Below are positions 1 through 10,614 of a stretch of DNA of 64,000 bases, piece by piece; the first letter of the stretch is position 1, and each line of letters opens with the position of its first letter. The notes below the pieces were generated by a model. It worked only from the letters and a program-made list of their open reading frames with translations, was not told the DNA's origin and did not search any database. A program made the position numbers and the translations under genes. The DNA comes from Acinetobacter towneri DSM 14962 = CIP 107472 (GTDB lineage Bacteria; Pseudomonadota; Gammaproteobacteria; Pseudomonadales; Moraxellaceae), in the NCBI RefSeq assembly GCF_000368785.1, contig NZ_KB849689.1, positions 28,681 through 92,680 on the forward strand. Reading direction: 5' to 3'.

Positions 1-904
<904 letters not shown>

Positions 905-2938
905 ATGACAACTCGCTATGCAAATATTCTAAAACCATTACATTTAGGATTTACCACCATTAAAAACCGTGTCGTGATGGGTTCAATGCACACGGGTTTG
1001 GAAGATCGTTTTTATAATTATCCAAAACTGGCTGCTTATTTTGGCGAACGTGCCAAAGGTGGCGTGGGTTTAATTATTACAGGTGGTATTTCACCTAACC
1101 GTCAAGGCTGGTTATTGCCTGCGGGCGGTACTATGAATACATTGGGCGATGTTGCACCACATCGATTAGTGACACATGCCGTACATAAGCATGGTGCGAA
1201 AATTTTAATGCAAATTCTGCATTCAGGACGCTATGGTTATCAACCATTTGTGGTGTCTGCAAGTCCGATTAAATCTCCAATTTCACCATTTAAACCACGT
1301 AAAATGAGTGAAAGACAAATTTTAAATACCATTGAAGATTATGCGAAAACAGCTAGTTTAGCCAAAATGGCAGGCTACGATGGTGTCGAAATTATGGGTT
1401 CGGAAGGCTATTTACTGAATCAGTTTTTAAGCCGTCATGTGAATCAGCGTGAAGACCAATGGGGCGGTACGATTGAAAACCGTATGCGTTTTGCTTTAGA
1501 AGTAGTCAAAGCCATTCGCGCCGAAGTGGGTGAAAAATTTATTATCTGCTTCCGCTTGTCGATGCTGGATTTAGTCCACGATGGCAATACCATGCACGAA
1601 GTGATTACCGTTGCCAAAGCCTTAGAGCATGCGGGTGTGAACTTGCTCAATACAGGGATTGGCTGGCATGAAGCGCGCATTCCAACCATCGTGACTTCTG
1701 TGCCACGCGCAGCTTTTGTTGATTACACCGCAGAAGTGAAAAAACACGTTGAGATTCCTGTAATTGCATCCAACCGTATTAATATGCCTGATACTGCAGA
1801 AGAAATATTGGCAGCGGGTAAAGCTGATATGATTCAAATGGCACGACCATTGTTGGCAGATGCGTTTTGGGTCAATAAAACTGCGACCAATCGTGTCAAT
1901 GAAATTAACACCTGTATTGCCTGTAACCAAGCGTGTTTAGATCATACCTTTAAAAATCAGCGTGCGACTTGTTTGGTCAATCCGCGTGCAGCCTATGAAA
2001 CTGAATTGGTCTATGAAAAAACCAAGCAACCGAAGCGTATTGCAGTTGTCGGTGGTGGTGTTGCGGGAATGTCTGCTGCTACAGTTGCTGCTAGTCGTGG
2101 GCACCATGTGACTTTATTTGAAGCCAGCAACGAAGTGGGCGGTCAATTCAACTTGGCAAAAGTCGTGCCGGGCAAAGAAGAATTTCACGAAACCATTCGC
2201 TACTTTAAAGTGCAAATTGAAAAAACTGGGGTCGATTTGCGTTTAAATACCAAAGTCAACCGCGAGCAACTCGAACGTGAAGGTTTTGATGAAGTGGTCA
2301 TTGCAACAGGTGTAGTACCACGTGCTTTAAAAATTGAAGGCAGCGATGCACCGCAAGTATTGTCTTATGCAGAAGTATTACGTGGTGCACCTGTTGGACA
2401 AAAAGTCGCTGTGATTGGTGCAGGCGGTATCGGTTTTGATGTGTCGGAGTTTTTACTGAAACCTGAACATCAGCCACAACCGCAGCCTTTGGCAGATTGG
2501 CAGCGTGAGTGGGGAGTCGATCCGAATCCTAACTATGTGACTGAAGGTGGTATGCTTGCTCCAGAAGTTCATCCCCCAGTCCGTGAAATTTATTTATTGC
2601 AACGTAAGACGACAGCTTTAGGTGCAGGTTTGGGTAAAACTTCAGGATGGGTACATCGTGCACAGTTGAAAAAACATGCGGTGCGTATGCTACGTGGTGT
2701 GCAATATAAAGCCATCAGCAATGAAGGCTTGTGGATTGAAATGGCAGGTCAAGACCAATTGTTACGTGTAGATAGCATTGTAGTCTGTGCAGGGCAGGAG
2801 TCGGTTAAAGATTTAATGCCTGCGGCAGATGAAAATACTTTGGCTAACTATCATATTATTGGTGGTGCAAAGCTTGCTGCAGAGTTAGATGCAAAACGTG
2901 CGATTCGTGAAGGGGCTGAATTGGCTGCTAAACTTTAA
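905..2938 (+). CDS. fadH: NADPH-dependent 2,4-dienoyl-CoA reductase
   Basis: Reduces 2,4-dienoyl-CoA to 3-enoyl-CoA so that unsaturated fatty acids can pass through beta-oxidation (cytoplasm). The 677-residue protein has the expected two halves. An Old Yellow Enzyme-like FMN barrel fills roughly residues 1-345, with the motif GRYGYQP and the EIMGSEGYLLNQFLS segment. It is followed by the iron-sulfur cluster cysteines in CIACNQACLDH and a later RATC. A FAD/NADPH domain follows, with dinucleotide folds at VVGGGVAGM and VIGAGGIGFD. Length matches the family (about 670). The ATG follows an AAGGACT ribosome binding site. The gene stands alone and shows no defect. Confidence 0.95.
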   Translation: MTTRYANILKPLHLGFTTIKNRVVMGSMHTGLEDRFYNYPKLAAYFGERAKGGVGLIITGGISPNRQGWLLPAGGTMNTLGDVAPHRLVTHAVHKHGAKILMQILHSGRYGYQPFVVSASPIKSPISPFKPRKMSERQILNTIEDYAKTASLAKMAGYDGVEIMGSEGYLLNQFLSRHVNQREDQWGGTIENRMRFALEVVKAIRAEVGEKFIICFRLSMLDLVHDGNTMHEVITVAKALEHAGVNLLNTGIGWHEARIPTIVTSVPRAAFVDYTAEVKKHVEIPVIASNRINMPDTAEEILAAGKADMIQMARPLLADAFWVNKTATNRVNEINTCIACNQACLDHTFKNQRATCLVNPRAAYETELVYEKTKQPKRIAVVGGGVAGMSAATVAASRGHHVTLFEASNEVGGQFNLAKVVPGKEEFHETIRYFKVQIEKTGVDLRLNTKVNREQLEREGFDEVVIATGVVPRALKIEGSDAPQVLSYAEVLRGAPVGQKVAVIGAGGIGFDVSEFLLKPEHQPQPQPLADWQREWGVDPNPNYVTEGGMLAPEVHPPVREIYLLQRKTTALGAGLGKTSGWVHRAQLKKHAVRMLRGVQYKAISNEGLWIEMAGQDQLLRVDSIVVCAGQESVKDLMPAADENTLANYHIIGGAKLAAELDAKRAIREGAELAAKL

Positions 2939-3029
2939 AAAGTGAGGTGGCTATGCTGTTGTTTTGATGAACTTTAGCGCTGATTTGGTGAAACAATATT
3001 CACTTGAGTGCTTGAGTGGTATTTTTTAC

Positions 3030-3058
3030 TTGTCATCAAATCAAAAGCTTCGTATCAT
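3030..3058 (+). promoter_or_regulatory. Promoter of tRNA-Ser
   Basis: TTGTCA (3030-3035) and TATCAT (3053-3058) are separated by exactly 17 bases and end nine bases before the first base of the mature tRNA. Spacing and similarity to the sigma-70 consensus fit a stable-RNA promoter. Confidence 0.65.
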
Positions 3059-3067
3059 GGCCCACAT

Positions 3068-3157
3068 GGAAGCGTGGCAGAGCGGTTTAATGCACCGGTC
3101 TTGAAAACCGACGAGGGCGCGAGTCCTCCGTGAGTTCGAATCTCACCGCTTCCGCCA
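3068..3157 (+). tRNA. tRNA-Ser(UGA)
   Basis: The 90-base gene folds as a class II tRNA. Acceptor arm GGAAGCG pairs with CGCTTCC, the anticodon loop CTTGAAA contains TGA at 3102-3104, a long variable arm (GAGGGCGCGAGTCCTC) is typical of serine tRNAs, and the T loop is TTCGAAT. The CCA end is encoded. It reads UCN serine codons. A promoter precedes it and an intrinsic terminator follows eight bases later, so it is a single-gene transcript. Confidence 0.96.
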
Positions 3158-3164
3158 AATTTTT

Positions 3165-3195
3165 AAAAGACCCTTGATTTTCAAGGGTCTTTTTT
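3165..3195 (+). terminator. Intrinsic terminator after tRNA-Ser
   Basis: AAAAGACCCTTGA and TCAAGGGTCTTTTTT form a near-perfect stem ending in a run of T, directly after the tRNA. Confidence 0.85.
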
Positions 3196-3299
3196 ATGTC
3201 TTGTTATTTCACTTATGACCTATATCTGAAAAAGTTAAATATGATTAACTTGGTATAGAGGCTGAAAATTGAGTTGCTTTTGTTTTTACAACCCCTCAA

Positions 3300-4250
3300 C
3301 TATCGCAATTGACCCTCTGCAATTAACTGTTCAGCCATTTCTTTGGTCTTTTTTAAACCAGGCATACGGTATTCAGTATGACCATAATCTTGGATTGATT
3401 TCCAGCGACCACCCCAAGTCAAACCTACCGATTCAGCCACCTCACCATACAGTTGATAGCCACGCATTGCCCAAGGATCACGTTCCGAAATAACAATTTT
3501 ACCATTACGTTTAAAAGCAATATCGGCAGCTAAACCAAACTGATGATAACTCTGATAGCCTTTGGCGCGTGTAGTATTTGGATTAGTCGACAACATATTC
3601 TGACGACTTGGACTACGATAACCTTCAAGTAAGACCAGTTCATAACCGTGTTGTTCTCGCATAATTTTAAATACCATCAGCAGACGTTGCTTATAGCGTG
3701 GGTTGATTTTGTCCCATTTACGATCCAGTAAAGCAGAATCTAAATGTGCATGGCTATGAAAAACGGGCGTTTCAATACGAGCAGCATCCACGCTGCCCTC
3801 GGCGGAATGTTGTGCTTGATAGCTTTGTTCAAGCTGAGTCGTTTCTATGATTGCATCTTGAATCAAAATAGCATCTTCTTCTGGGGGAGGACTGAGCATT
3901 TCTCCCTGAAGTAAAGCATAAATTTGTGGGTCAGTTTCTTTTAAATATTCAGCTTCAATTCGTGTGGAATGAATGGGTTGGGTAAAAGCAAAAGTCAGAA
4001 CACTGGTCAATAAAATTAGCCCCGCAATTAAAATCCACCATTGCTGCACATACCAATGTGATTGTAGTTTGTTGGGTGAAGCAGCCTGATATAAATGATG
4101 AATAACGTGCAAAAAATTGATTATTTTAGTTTTACTTTGTGGCAATAAAGACCGTAAACGCTGCCTGCATGTATGCTGTATCTCATAAGACATGAGCAGC
4201 ATTAATCCGAGTGCAATAGCAACAAAGCAGAAAAAAATCACAAAAATCAT
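3300..4250 (-). CDS. tagX: T6SS-associated peptidoglycan endopeptidase TagX (M15 family)
   Basis: Inner-membrane-anchored periplasmic peptidoglycan hydrolase; Acinetobacter TagX is an L,D-endopeptidase thought to open the cell wall for T6SS assembly. The 316-residue protein has an N-terminal hydrophobic segment (residues 1-20), a second one near 75-95, and a C-terminal M15/VanY-like zinc peptidase domain. The domain shows the signature SYHQFGLAADI (zinc His and Asp) and a later DYGHTEY with the third zinc ligand. The EGYRSPSRQ segment preceding it is typical of M15 enzymes. It is the last gene of the leftward T6SS operon, three bases after the preceding gene. The catalytic residues are intact although the rest of the system is broken. 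Confidence 0.88.
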   Translation of the reverse strand: MIFVIFFCFVAIALGLMLLMSYEIQHTCRQRLRSLLPQSKTKIINFLHVIHHLYQAASPNKLQSHWYVQQWWILIAGLILLTSVLTFAFTQPIHSTRIEAEYLKETDPQIYALLQGEMLSPPPEEDAILIQDAIIETTQLEQSYQAQHSAEGSVDAARIETPVFHSHAHLDSALLDRKWDKINPRYKQRLLMVFKIMREQHGYELVLLEGYRSPSRQNMLSTNPNTTRAKGYQSYHQFGLAADIAFKRNGKIVISERDPWAMRGYQLYGEVAESVGLTWGGRWKSIQDYGHTEYRMPGLKKTKEMAEQLIAEGQLR

Positions 4251-4253
4251 AGG

Positions 4254-4820
4254 TTATTGATCTTCATCTATAGCCAATGGTCTTTGTGTCACCGTAATTT
4301 TTAGTGTTGCTTCAGGCGTTGCTGTTTCAGCTTCTGATTGTGTCGATGTTGTGGATTTCGTTGTTGCTGGATTAATTTTTTCAACTTTCGTGATGCGCTT
4401 TACTGGATGCTGTGCGGTATTTTCAAAGGGAGCAACTTGCTGTGCAGGCGGCGTTGGAGCGCCGTTTGATGGTGTGTTGTTGGATGTCGGGCGCTCAAAG
4501 AATTTATTTAAATCCTTGTCCTTCGGCTGAATGAAATGATGATCTTCACTTAATAAAGAAGTTTCATGATCATCTGTTACAACCTCATCAACCCATGGAG
4601 CATGAACCGTGATTGATGGATGCATTTGTTTCTTTTCTGATTCATCTAATATTGGCGAGGTCTGTAGATTAGAGCCATTAAAGTTGTTCACCCATAATAA
4701 GAAAATCAGGGTAGAAACAATCAAACCTGCAATAAAACCGATCAGTACATAAAAGCGAGAAGCTAAGGTCTTTTTCTTATGTTGTAAGATGCGTAAAGAA
4801 GTCTTTTTTTCCTGTGCCAT
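4254..4820 (-). CDS. T6SS-linked single-pass membrane protein, function unknown
   Basis: A 188-residue protein with a basic cytoplasmic N-terminus, one membrane helix at about residues 24-44 (FYVLIGFIAGLIVSTLIFLL), and a long periplasmic tail rich in Pro, Thr, Ser and Glu. The tail has no predicted fold I can name. It lies between tssL and tagX with gaps of 10 and 3 bases, so it is co-transcribed and probably co-regulated with them. The layout (short cytoplasmic part, one helix, disordered periplasmic stalk) resembles divisome linker proteins such as FtsN, but no SPOR domain is visible. It could couple the TssL/TssM membrane complex to TagX or peptidoglycan; this is inference from position only. 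Confidence 0.75.
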   Translation of the reverse strand: MAQEKKTSLRILQHKKKTLASRFYVLIGFIAGLIVSTLIFLLWVNNFNGSNLQTSPILDESEKKQMHPSITVHAPWVDEVVTDDHETSLLSEDHHFIQPKDKDLNKFFERPTSNNTPSNGAPTPPAQQVAPFENTAQHPVKRITKVEKINPATTKSTTSTQSEAETATPEATLKITVTQRPLAIDEDQ

Positions 4821-4830
4821 ACATCATCCA

Positions 4831-5631
4831 CTAGGGTAAATGAATTGTGATATGTGCTTCTTCTACAGGTATCGAAATCACATTTTGATAGGGACTTAAG
4901 GCATTCTGGCTCTGTTGAGAAAGCATGAATGTTAAGCCAGCGAAAGTCAGTACCGTAAACATGCAGAGGCAAATTAAAATCCAGAAAAAAGGTAATTCAT
5001 GATGAATCAGATGCTTAATTTGATCTGGAATGGCAGCAAATGGAGAAAATGCCGCTTTTTTCCCTTTGAGATAATCAATTTCATCGCCAACACGGGCAAC
5101 AAGATGATTTAAATTTTCCACCGATTCCAGTCGATATTTCCCTTGAAAACCCAGTAACAGGCAGTAATGCAATACTTCTAATGCTGCTAAATGTTCTTTA
5201 CCGCGACTACGCAACTGTTCCAAAATTTCAAAAAAACGATAGCCTGCCAATTGCGAACCAAACAGACTCAATTGTAAAGGACTGATGAGCCATGTATTTT
5301 GCAAGTCAAAATAGGCATTATCTTGTTGTGTGGCAATGGTTTCATCCATCAGAGCGCAAAAGGCATATTTGGCGTTGTGAATATCATCGGCAGAAAATTG
5401 TAAGCGTTTTGCCTGTTGCTCAAAATGACTGAGTACATCCAGAATCTTTTCACGAAACTCACTCGAATGGGTAGGGATATAATGATTACGCAGCAGAAAA
5501 ACTAAATAAAAGCCATCATGTAAGAGGTCAATTAAACTGGTGGTTTGAGCTGTTGGTAAGGACAGGTGAGATAAGTCTGAACCAATTTCTTCATCATCAA
5601 ATAAAGAGGGCATGCCGATGGGTTGAGTCAT
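4831..5631 (-). CDS. tssL: T6SS membrane complex subunit TssL (DotU family)
   Basis: Inner-membrane protein of the T6SS trans-envelope complex that contacts TssM and, on the cytoplasmic side, TssK. The 266-residue protein has an N-terminal cytoplasmic DotU domain (with FCALMDETIA and the GFQGKYR motif common to DotU/TssL) and one C-terminal membrane helix near residues 215-240 (FFWILICLCMFTVLTFAG), the usual tail-anchored topology. The C-terminus lacks the OmpA-like peptidoglycan-binding extension seen in some TssL proteins; TagN may supply that role here. I start at the ATG giving MTQPIGMPSLF because the frame upstream of it overlaps tssK and is poorly conserved in composition. The gene is intact. 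Confidence 0.9.
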   Translation of the reverse strand: MTQPIGMPSLFDDEEIGSDLSHLSLPTAQTTSLIDLLHDGFYLVFLLRNHYIPTHSSEFREKILDVLSHFEQQAKRLQFSADDIHNAKYAFCALMDETIATQQDNAYFDLQNTWLISPLQLSLFGSQLAGYRFFEILEQLRSRGKEHLAALEVLHYCLLLGFQGKYRLESVENLNHLVARVGDEIDYLKGKKAAFSPFAAIPDQIKHLIHHELPFFWILICLCMFTVLTFAGLTFMLSQQSQNALSPYQNVISIPVEEAHITIHLP

Positions 5632-5641
5632 AATTTTTCTC

Positions 5642-7006
5642 TTAATGATTAAGTACTGCAATCAGTTCGATGCTGATATCTTGGAAGCCTGCGGGCATAT
5701 ACACACAAATTGTTGTGGATTCCAGCATTGGTTGATAAAGCTCATGATGTGATTCAATTTCAAAATAACTGACCCCAGAACGTACTGGAATTGCACTTGG
5801 CACTTGGACTAAATGCTGCAATTGAACTGCGGGTAGTGCGGCAATGACACGTTGCTCTACATCAAAGGTACTGCCCACTTTAAAACGTAAAGGCACGACT
5901 TGAATTAATTCATGGGTTTGCATTGAGCTGCTAGAAACTGCAAGATACAGTCGCGTATCACGGTCAATCTTGTCAGATTCAAGGCTACCGACCCAATATG
6001 ATGGGCGGGTTTCTTTCAGTGCAATGCTGAAGTAACGATTGGAAATAATTGTGTCGAGTAAATCTCTTAAGATGAGATCAAGCTGCTGAAAACTCTCTTG
6101 TAATTGGCAATGTCGGTATTGTGGAAGATGCTCCACACTATAAGCAGTTGAAAACGTCAGTAATGAGCCAGTTAGACGTAATAATTCTGAAAATAAGCGT
6201 TCTGGATGAATCTGTGGATAGTGTAATAGGTGGTTTAATTCGGCATAGGCTGTATTTAAGACATTGATTAGCCAAAAGGAAACAATATCTCCTGAACGGA
6301 ACTCAATCAGTTTTTGTTCATTTTCACGATTATTGCCCTGAATGGTTTTTATCTTCGCCTTAATGATGTTTAGGCTACGTTTTAAGTGATTGATTAAGAC
6401 TTCTGAAGCTGAAATATGCAAAAGTGGTGGAATAAATTGGTAATCTAGCTCAAAACTGCCTGAACTATGGCGTTTGAGTTTCGCAATCGGTAGGTATAGA
6501 AAACCATCCAGATTTTGACTGGGCTGAACATGCAACTCTAATAACTTAAATGCTGCGCGGCGATGTAAAAAATTGAGTTCAGCAGGGCTGGCATCGGTAA
6601 ATAAATCATGGGTTTCCTGCAAAAAATTATGATAGCGACTCGGTATTGCCTGTGTTTCATCTGCTATATTTTTTTGCTTGGCCTGCAAAATCGGAAGAGT
6701 TAGATACAGCATCATCTCTGTGTTTAAATTCAGGTCATCCAATAACAACGGTGCAGGTAGCAAGTCTTGTGCAGGTGCATGGTAAATTTCACCATCTTGC
6801 CAAATCATTTGTACCTCTTGCAGTGCAAGAATATGTGTTGCAAGTTGTGCTTCATCAAATTTTAATTTTTGTATGCCATAGGCATGAGGAATCATGGCAC
6901 GGATGGTGTGATTCAAACGCTGTTCATGGTAGCGATCTTGAACTTGAAAATGCTGAGGACGTAAAAATAAGCCTTCACCCCAAAGGATTTTTTCTGCTTT
7001 AAACAT
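5642..7006 (-). CDS. tssK: T6SS baseplate subunit TssK
   Basis: Baseplate protein that links the TssF/TssG/TssE wedge to the membrane complex through TssL and TssM. The 454-residue length is normal for TssK (about 445-455). The N-terminus shows the family hallmark ILWGEGLFLRPQHFQ, and the C-terminal part has the VPSAIPVRSGVSYFE segment common to TssK. The gene lies ten bases upstream of tssL in the leftward operon and ten after tssA. No frameshift or stop is visible. Confidence 0.93.
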   Translation of the reverse strand: MFKAEKILWGEGLFLRPQHFQVQDRYHEQRLNHTIRAMIPHAYGIQKLKFDEAQLATHILALQEVQMIWQDGEIYHAPAQDLLPAPLLLDDLNLNTEMMLYLTLPILQAKQKNIADETQAIPSRYHNFLQETHDLFTDASPAELNFLHRRAAFKLLELHVQPSQNLDGFLYLPIAKLKRHSSGSFELDYQFIPPLLHISASEVLINHLKRSLNIIKAKIKTIQGNNRENEQKLIEFRSGDIVSFWLINVLNTAYAELNHLLHYPQIHPERLFSELLRLTGSLLTFSTAYSVEHLPQYRHCQLQESFQQLDLILRDLLDTIISNRYFSIALKETRPSYWVGSLESDKIDRDTRLYLAVSSSSMQTHELIQVVPLRFKVGSTFDVEQRVIAALPAVQLQHLVQVPSAIPVRSGVSYFEIESHHELYQPMLESTTICVYMPAGFQDISIELIAVLNH

Positions 7007-7016
7007 GGTGATTCAC

Positions 7017-8108
7017 TTATTCTGATTGGTATTGATTGTTGGATTGAACGCCAAGCGTGTCTTGTAGCATGTTCAATGGATGTTCATCCTTAATCACCTG
7101 CGCTAGCCATTCATGCAAGGGCATTTGGCTCCACTTAATGGTTTTTTCCAGTAAATAGCTGACAGGACTATGCGGTTCATTTTTTTGAAAATATGCTGAA
7201 ATTTCCTGCAGAATTTGCATGGCGTGTTCACGATTTTCTAGGTGTGACTGTTGCTGTGGTTGAAATGACAGTTGTTGTGCAGTAGACGATTGAATGCTGA
7301 CTGGAGGTGAAATAGAGGGCGATAAAGCTGTCACTTCTGTAAGTGCAGTGACTGGGCTTTGTTCAAGTGATGCTACTTTATAAATTTTCTTCAGACTAAG
7401 ATGAATGCTATTGAAGCTTGAATCAATTGCAGCAAAACTTGGCGCATCTAAACCCAGCACATGATCTAGCACCTGCTTTAAGGTCGTCCAGTGCTGTAAA
7501 ATCTCTGTAAAATATTGATAGTTTTGGCGCTGAATGTCTGGATTTAGCTCCAATACGGCTTGTTCTAAATGAGCCAATTCCGCGGAATGATCCACGCTGC
7601 TATCATCGCCTTGCTTACGAAGCATGTTTTCCTGATAAAGAAAATTGTCATAGTCGAGTAGGCAATAAAAAGGCGCCTGATTGACCAAGGGAACTTTTTT
7701 AATCAAGACGGGCAATTGATTGATCTGTCCTTGTAATAGTCCAATTCGTTGGTCTAAATCTTCATCTTCAATTTCAGGATGGAGCGTTATCCAATATTGC
7801 GCGATGAGGCGATGGCTGAGTTCCAGACTTTTACTGATCCCTTCAAAACCAGATAAGTTCGCCCATGCTTCAGCAAGCCAAGTCAGCAAACGAATATCTT
7901 TAGTCTTCGTTTGCAGTAAATGTATTACTGTATTTGCAACAAAGTCCCAATCTGCCTGTTTGGGGGCAGTGACCCAATCCCCTTGTTCCAGTAAACTATC
8001 ATCTTGAGTTCTAGCGAGTTTGATTGCATGAAATTCATTTGAAAAACAATAATCTTCGCCACAAGGCAATTGTGCTTGAATAGGTGCAAGTAAAGATAAA
8101 ATATCCAT
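7017..8108 (-). CDS. tssA: T6SS subunit TssA (ImpA N-terminal domain)
   Basis: TssA proteins cap or prime assembly of the tail tube and sheath. The 363-residue protein starts with the ImpA N-terminal domain (residues about 5-130; PCGEDYCFSNEF near the start, then the DWDFVANTVIHLL region). The shorter C-terminal part begins with a Pro/Ser/Gln-rich linker and ends with NMLQDTLGVQ. The domain layout indicates a short TssA class rather than the long VasJ-type. It is transcribed after tssH with a 28-base gap. Because tssH upstream is interrupted by an IS whose transposase faces the other way, transcription of this gene from the operon promoter may be reduced. Confidence 0.88.
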   Translation of the reverse strand: MDILSLLAPIQAQLPCGEDYCFSNEFHAIKLARTQDDSLLEQGDWVTAPKQADWDFVANTVIHLLQTKTKDIRLLTWLAEAWANLSGFEGISKSLELSHRLIAQYWITLHPEIEDEDLDQRIGLLQGQINQLPVLIKKVPLVNQAPFYCLLDYDNFLYQENMLRKQGDDSSVDHSAELAHLEQAVLELNPDIQRQNYQYFTEILQHWTTLKQVLDHVLGLDAPSFAAIDSSFNSIHLSLKKIYKVASLEQSPVTALTEVTALSPSISPPVSIQSSTAQQLSFQPQQQSHLENREHAMQILQEISAYFQKNEPHSPVSYLLEKTIKWSQMPLHEWLAQVIKDEHPLNMLQDTLGVQSNNQYQSE

Positions 8109-9639
8109 ATAGCTAAATTAACTCAATTTTAAAGTTTTAAACCGCAGCTTGAGGTTCTGGATTGGAGGCTTGTTTGGTTGTTGGTTCTGCTGGATCTAGT
8201 TGATAGTGAATTTCATCATTGACGACATGCATCAAAATCAACTTCGGTAGGCGCTGTTCTGCCAAAGCAACTAAAATATGCGTGGCTAAAGTAGGTAGAA
8301 TGGTAGTGTTCAAGATGTGGTCGACATTGCGTGCGCCACTATCTACTTCAGTACAACGCTGCAAAATTAATTCAATCACATCATCAGAATATTGAACCTG
8401 TATTGCATACTGTTGTTCGATACGCGTAATAATTTTTTCGAGTTTGTGCTGAATAATACGAACCAAAAGATCATCGTGCAGCGGAAAATAAGGTACGATG
8501 CGCATTCGCCCAATAAATGCAGGTTTAAATTGTTGAGATAGACTTGTTTTTAAATGCTCAATTAACTTTTCTGCAGTAGGCCAATTTTCTACAGGTTGAT
8601 TTAAACAGGCTTGCATTATTGCACTCGAACCTGTATTTGAGGTCAGAAAAATCGTGGTGTTTTTAAAGTCAATGCTGCGACCTTCACCATCTTCCAGCAT
8701 GCCTTTATCAAAGACTTGATAAAATAATTCTTGAACATCGGGATGCGCTTTTTCAATTTCATCCAATAACACGACACTATAAGGGTTGCGGCGCACGGCT
8801 TCGGTTAAGACACCGCCTTGCCCATAACCGACATAACCTGGTGGCGCGCCTTTTAAGGTAGAAACGGTATGTGCTTCCTGATATTCAGACATATTAATAG
8901 TGATGAGATGTTGCTCACCGCCATAGAGTTCATGGGCGAGGGCGAGCGCTGTTTCAGTTTTACCGACACCGCTTGGACCAATTAATAAGAAAACACCTTG
9001 AGGCTTTTGTGGGTCTTCTAATTTTGCTTTGGCAGTTTGAATCCCATGCACCAATTGAGTTAAGGCATACTCCTGTCCCATCACACGTTGGCTCAGTTTG
9101 ACCTTTAACTTTAGAATTTTCTGGATTTCATCATTGAGCATTTCGCCAACAGGAATACCCGTCCAATCAGAAATAATTTCATGGATGATCTGTGCATTAA
9201 CACGTTCAAAAACTAGAGGATTTTGACCTTGTAATTCAGCTAAATGGATTCTTAATTGCGTAACTTTATCCAGAACATCTGAGGCGTTTTGCGTATTGAG
9301 CTGCTGAATCTGCTGAACCAAATTCAACTCTTGTTGCCACCGTTTTTCAGTATCGGCAATTTCTTGTTCTAGCTGAACGAGCTGTTGTTTGAGTTGTGAT
9401 AATCGTTCCTGATAAATCGGGAGTTGTTGATGTTCTTGCGTGATAAGCTGCTGTTCTAATTGTAGATTGTGTAACTGTGCTTTGAGGTGATCCAAAACAA
9501 CAGGTTGTGCATTTTGGGTTAAAGCCACTCGTGCCGCAGCAGTATCTAAAACACTAATGGCTTTGTCTGGAAGTTGACGACCACTGATGTAGCGATTAGA
9601 TGCTTGTACTGCGCTGATAATGGCTTGATCATCAATTTG

Positions 9640-9646
9640 TAAATTA
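9640..9646. repeat. Target-site duplication, left copy (IS982 in tssH)
   Basis: TAAATTA directly before the left end of the element; the same seven bases follow the right end. Extending by one base (A) also matches, so 7 or 8 bases. Confidence 0.85.
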
Positions 9647-9682
9647 ACCCGAATTACGGATAAGAAAAGCCCTTGAAAAAAA

Positions 9683-9735
9683 GGTAGTTAGAGCCATTTA
9701 GAAAGTTACGACACAACCCAAAGGCTCTAACTACC
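9683..9735 (+). promoter_or_regulatory. Inverted repeat directly before the transposase start
   Basis: GGTAGTTAGAGCC (9683-9695) and GGCTCTAACTACC (9723-9735) are perfect 13-base inverted repeats with a 27-base loop; the right arm ends at the base before the ATG. A transcript entering from outside the element would fold this stem and hide the start region, whereas a transcript starting inside the stem would not. Protection against outside transcription of this kind is known for IS10 and IS50. The same hairpin occurs in the copy at the right edge. Confidence 0.6.
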
Positions 9736-10614
9736 ATGTACGATTTTACAGAAATTTTTTGTATTGTTGATGATTTTTTCAAAAAATTTGAACCCATCTA
9801 TTGGCAATTTCTCAAGCAAGAAAACAAACGTCAACGTATCAGACAAGCAACGCTATCTTTATCAGAAATTGTGGCTATCTCCATCTACTATAAAACATCT
9901 CAAGTACATAATTTTAAGATGTTTTTTAACTTGCTTTGTCAGTTTGAAAGCAAACTCTTTAAAGACTTGCCTTGTTATAAAAACCTGATTACCCTCATCA
10001 ATCAGCACCAACTTGCTATTCATGCTTTGCTTTATGCGTTGAGCCAAAAAGATGAAAGTTCATATTTATGGATTGATTCAACACCTTTACCTGTTTGTAA
10101 AAATAAAAGAATCCCTAAAGGTCATCATGCTTTAGATGAGATTGGTTCTCGTGGTAAAAGTACGATGGGCTGGTTTTATGGTTGCAAATTACACTTGCTG
10201 ATGAATCAAGAGGGTGAAATTGTAAATTCAGATTTATCAAACGGACATATTGCTGATCTTAAAAAAGTTGAGGATTTAGTGAATGGCTTATCAGCAACGG
10301 TCTATGGTGATAGAGGCTACATTAGCCAACCATTGAAAGAAACACTTAAAGAGCAAGGCATTGATTTAATTACTTATCCAAGAAAAAATATGAGAGTGAC
10401 CTTATTGCCATTTTCTGATGAATTTCATCTACGACAACGTAAAAGAATTGAAACATTGATAGGATTATTGAAAGAAAAATATCACTTAGTTACGAGTAAA
10501 CATCGTTCGATTGCTGGTTTTTTAGCAGGCGTATTTTCTTCACTATGTGCGTATCAACTTTGCCAAAAGAATAAGCCTAAAATTCATGTGATTAAATCTT
10601 TAGCTTATCCGTAA
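9736..10614 (+). CDS. IS982-family transposase
   Basis: A 292-residue DDE transposase that moves the element. The first catalytic Asp lies in LWIDSTPLPVCKNKR (about residue 115), the second in VYGDRGYIS (about residue 195), and the Glu in RKRIETLIGLLKEKY (about residue 236). These motifs, the size and the terminal repeats define the IS982 family. The frame is intact, so the element is probably still active. The start ATG abuts the 13-base inverted repeat described separately. Its 3' end reads toward the promoter-proximal half of tssH on the opposite strand. Confidence 0.95.
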   Translation: MYDFTEIFCIVDDFFKKFEPIYWQFLKQENKRQRIRQATLSLSEIVAISIYYKTSQVHNFKMFFNLLCQFESKLFKDLPCYKNLITLINQHQLAIHALLYALSQKDESSYLWIDSTPLPVCKNKRIPKGHHALDEIGSRGKSTMGWFYGCKLHLLMNQEGEIVNSDLSNGHIADLKKVEDLVNGLSATVYGDRGYISQPLKETLKEQGIDLITYPRKNMRVTLLPFSDEFHLRQRKRIETLIGLLKEKYHLVTSKHRSIAGFLAGVFSSLCAYQLCQKNKPKIHVIKSLAYP

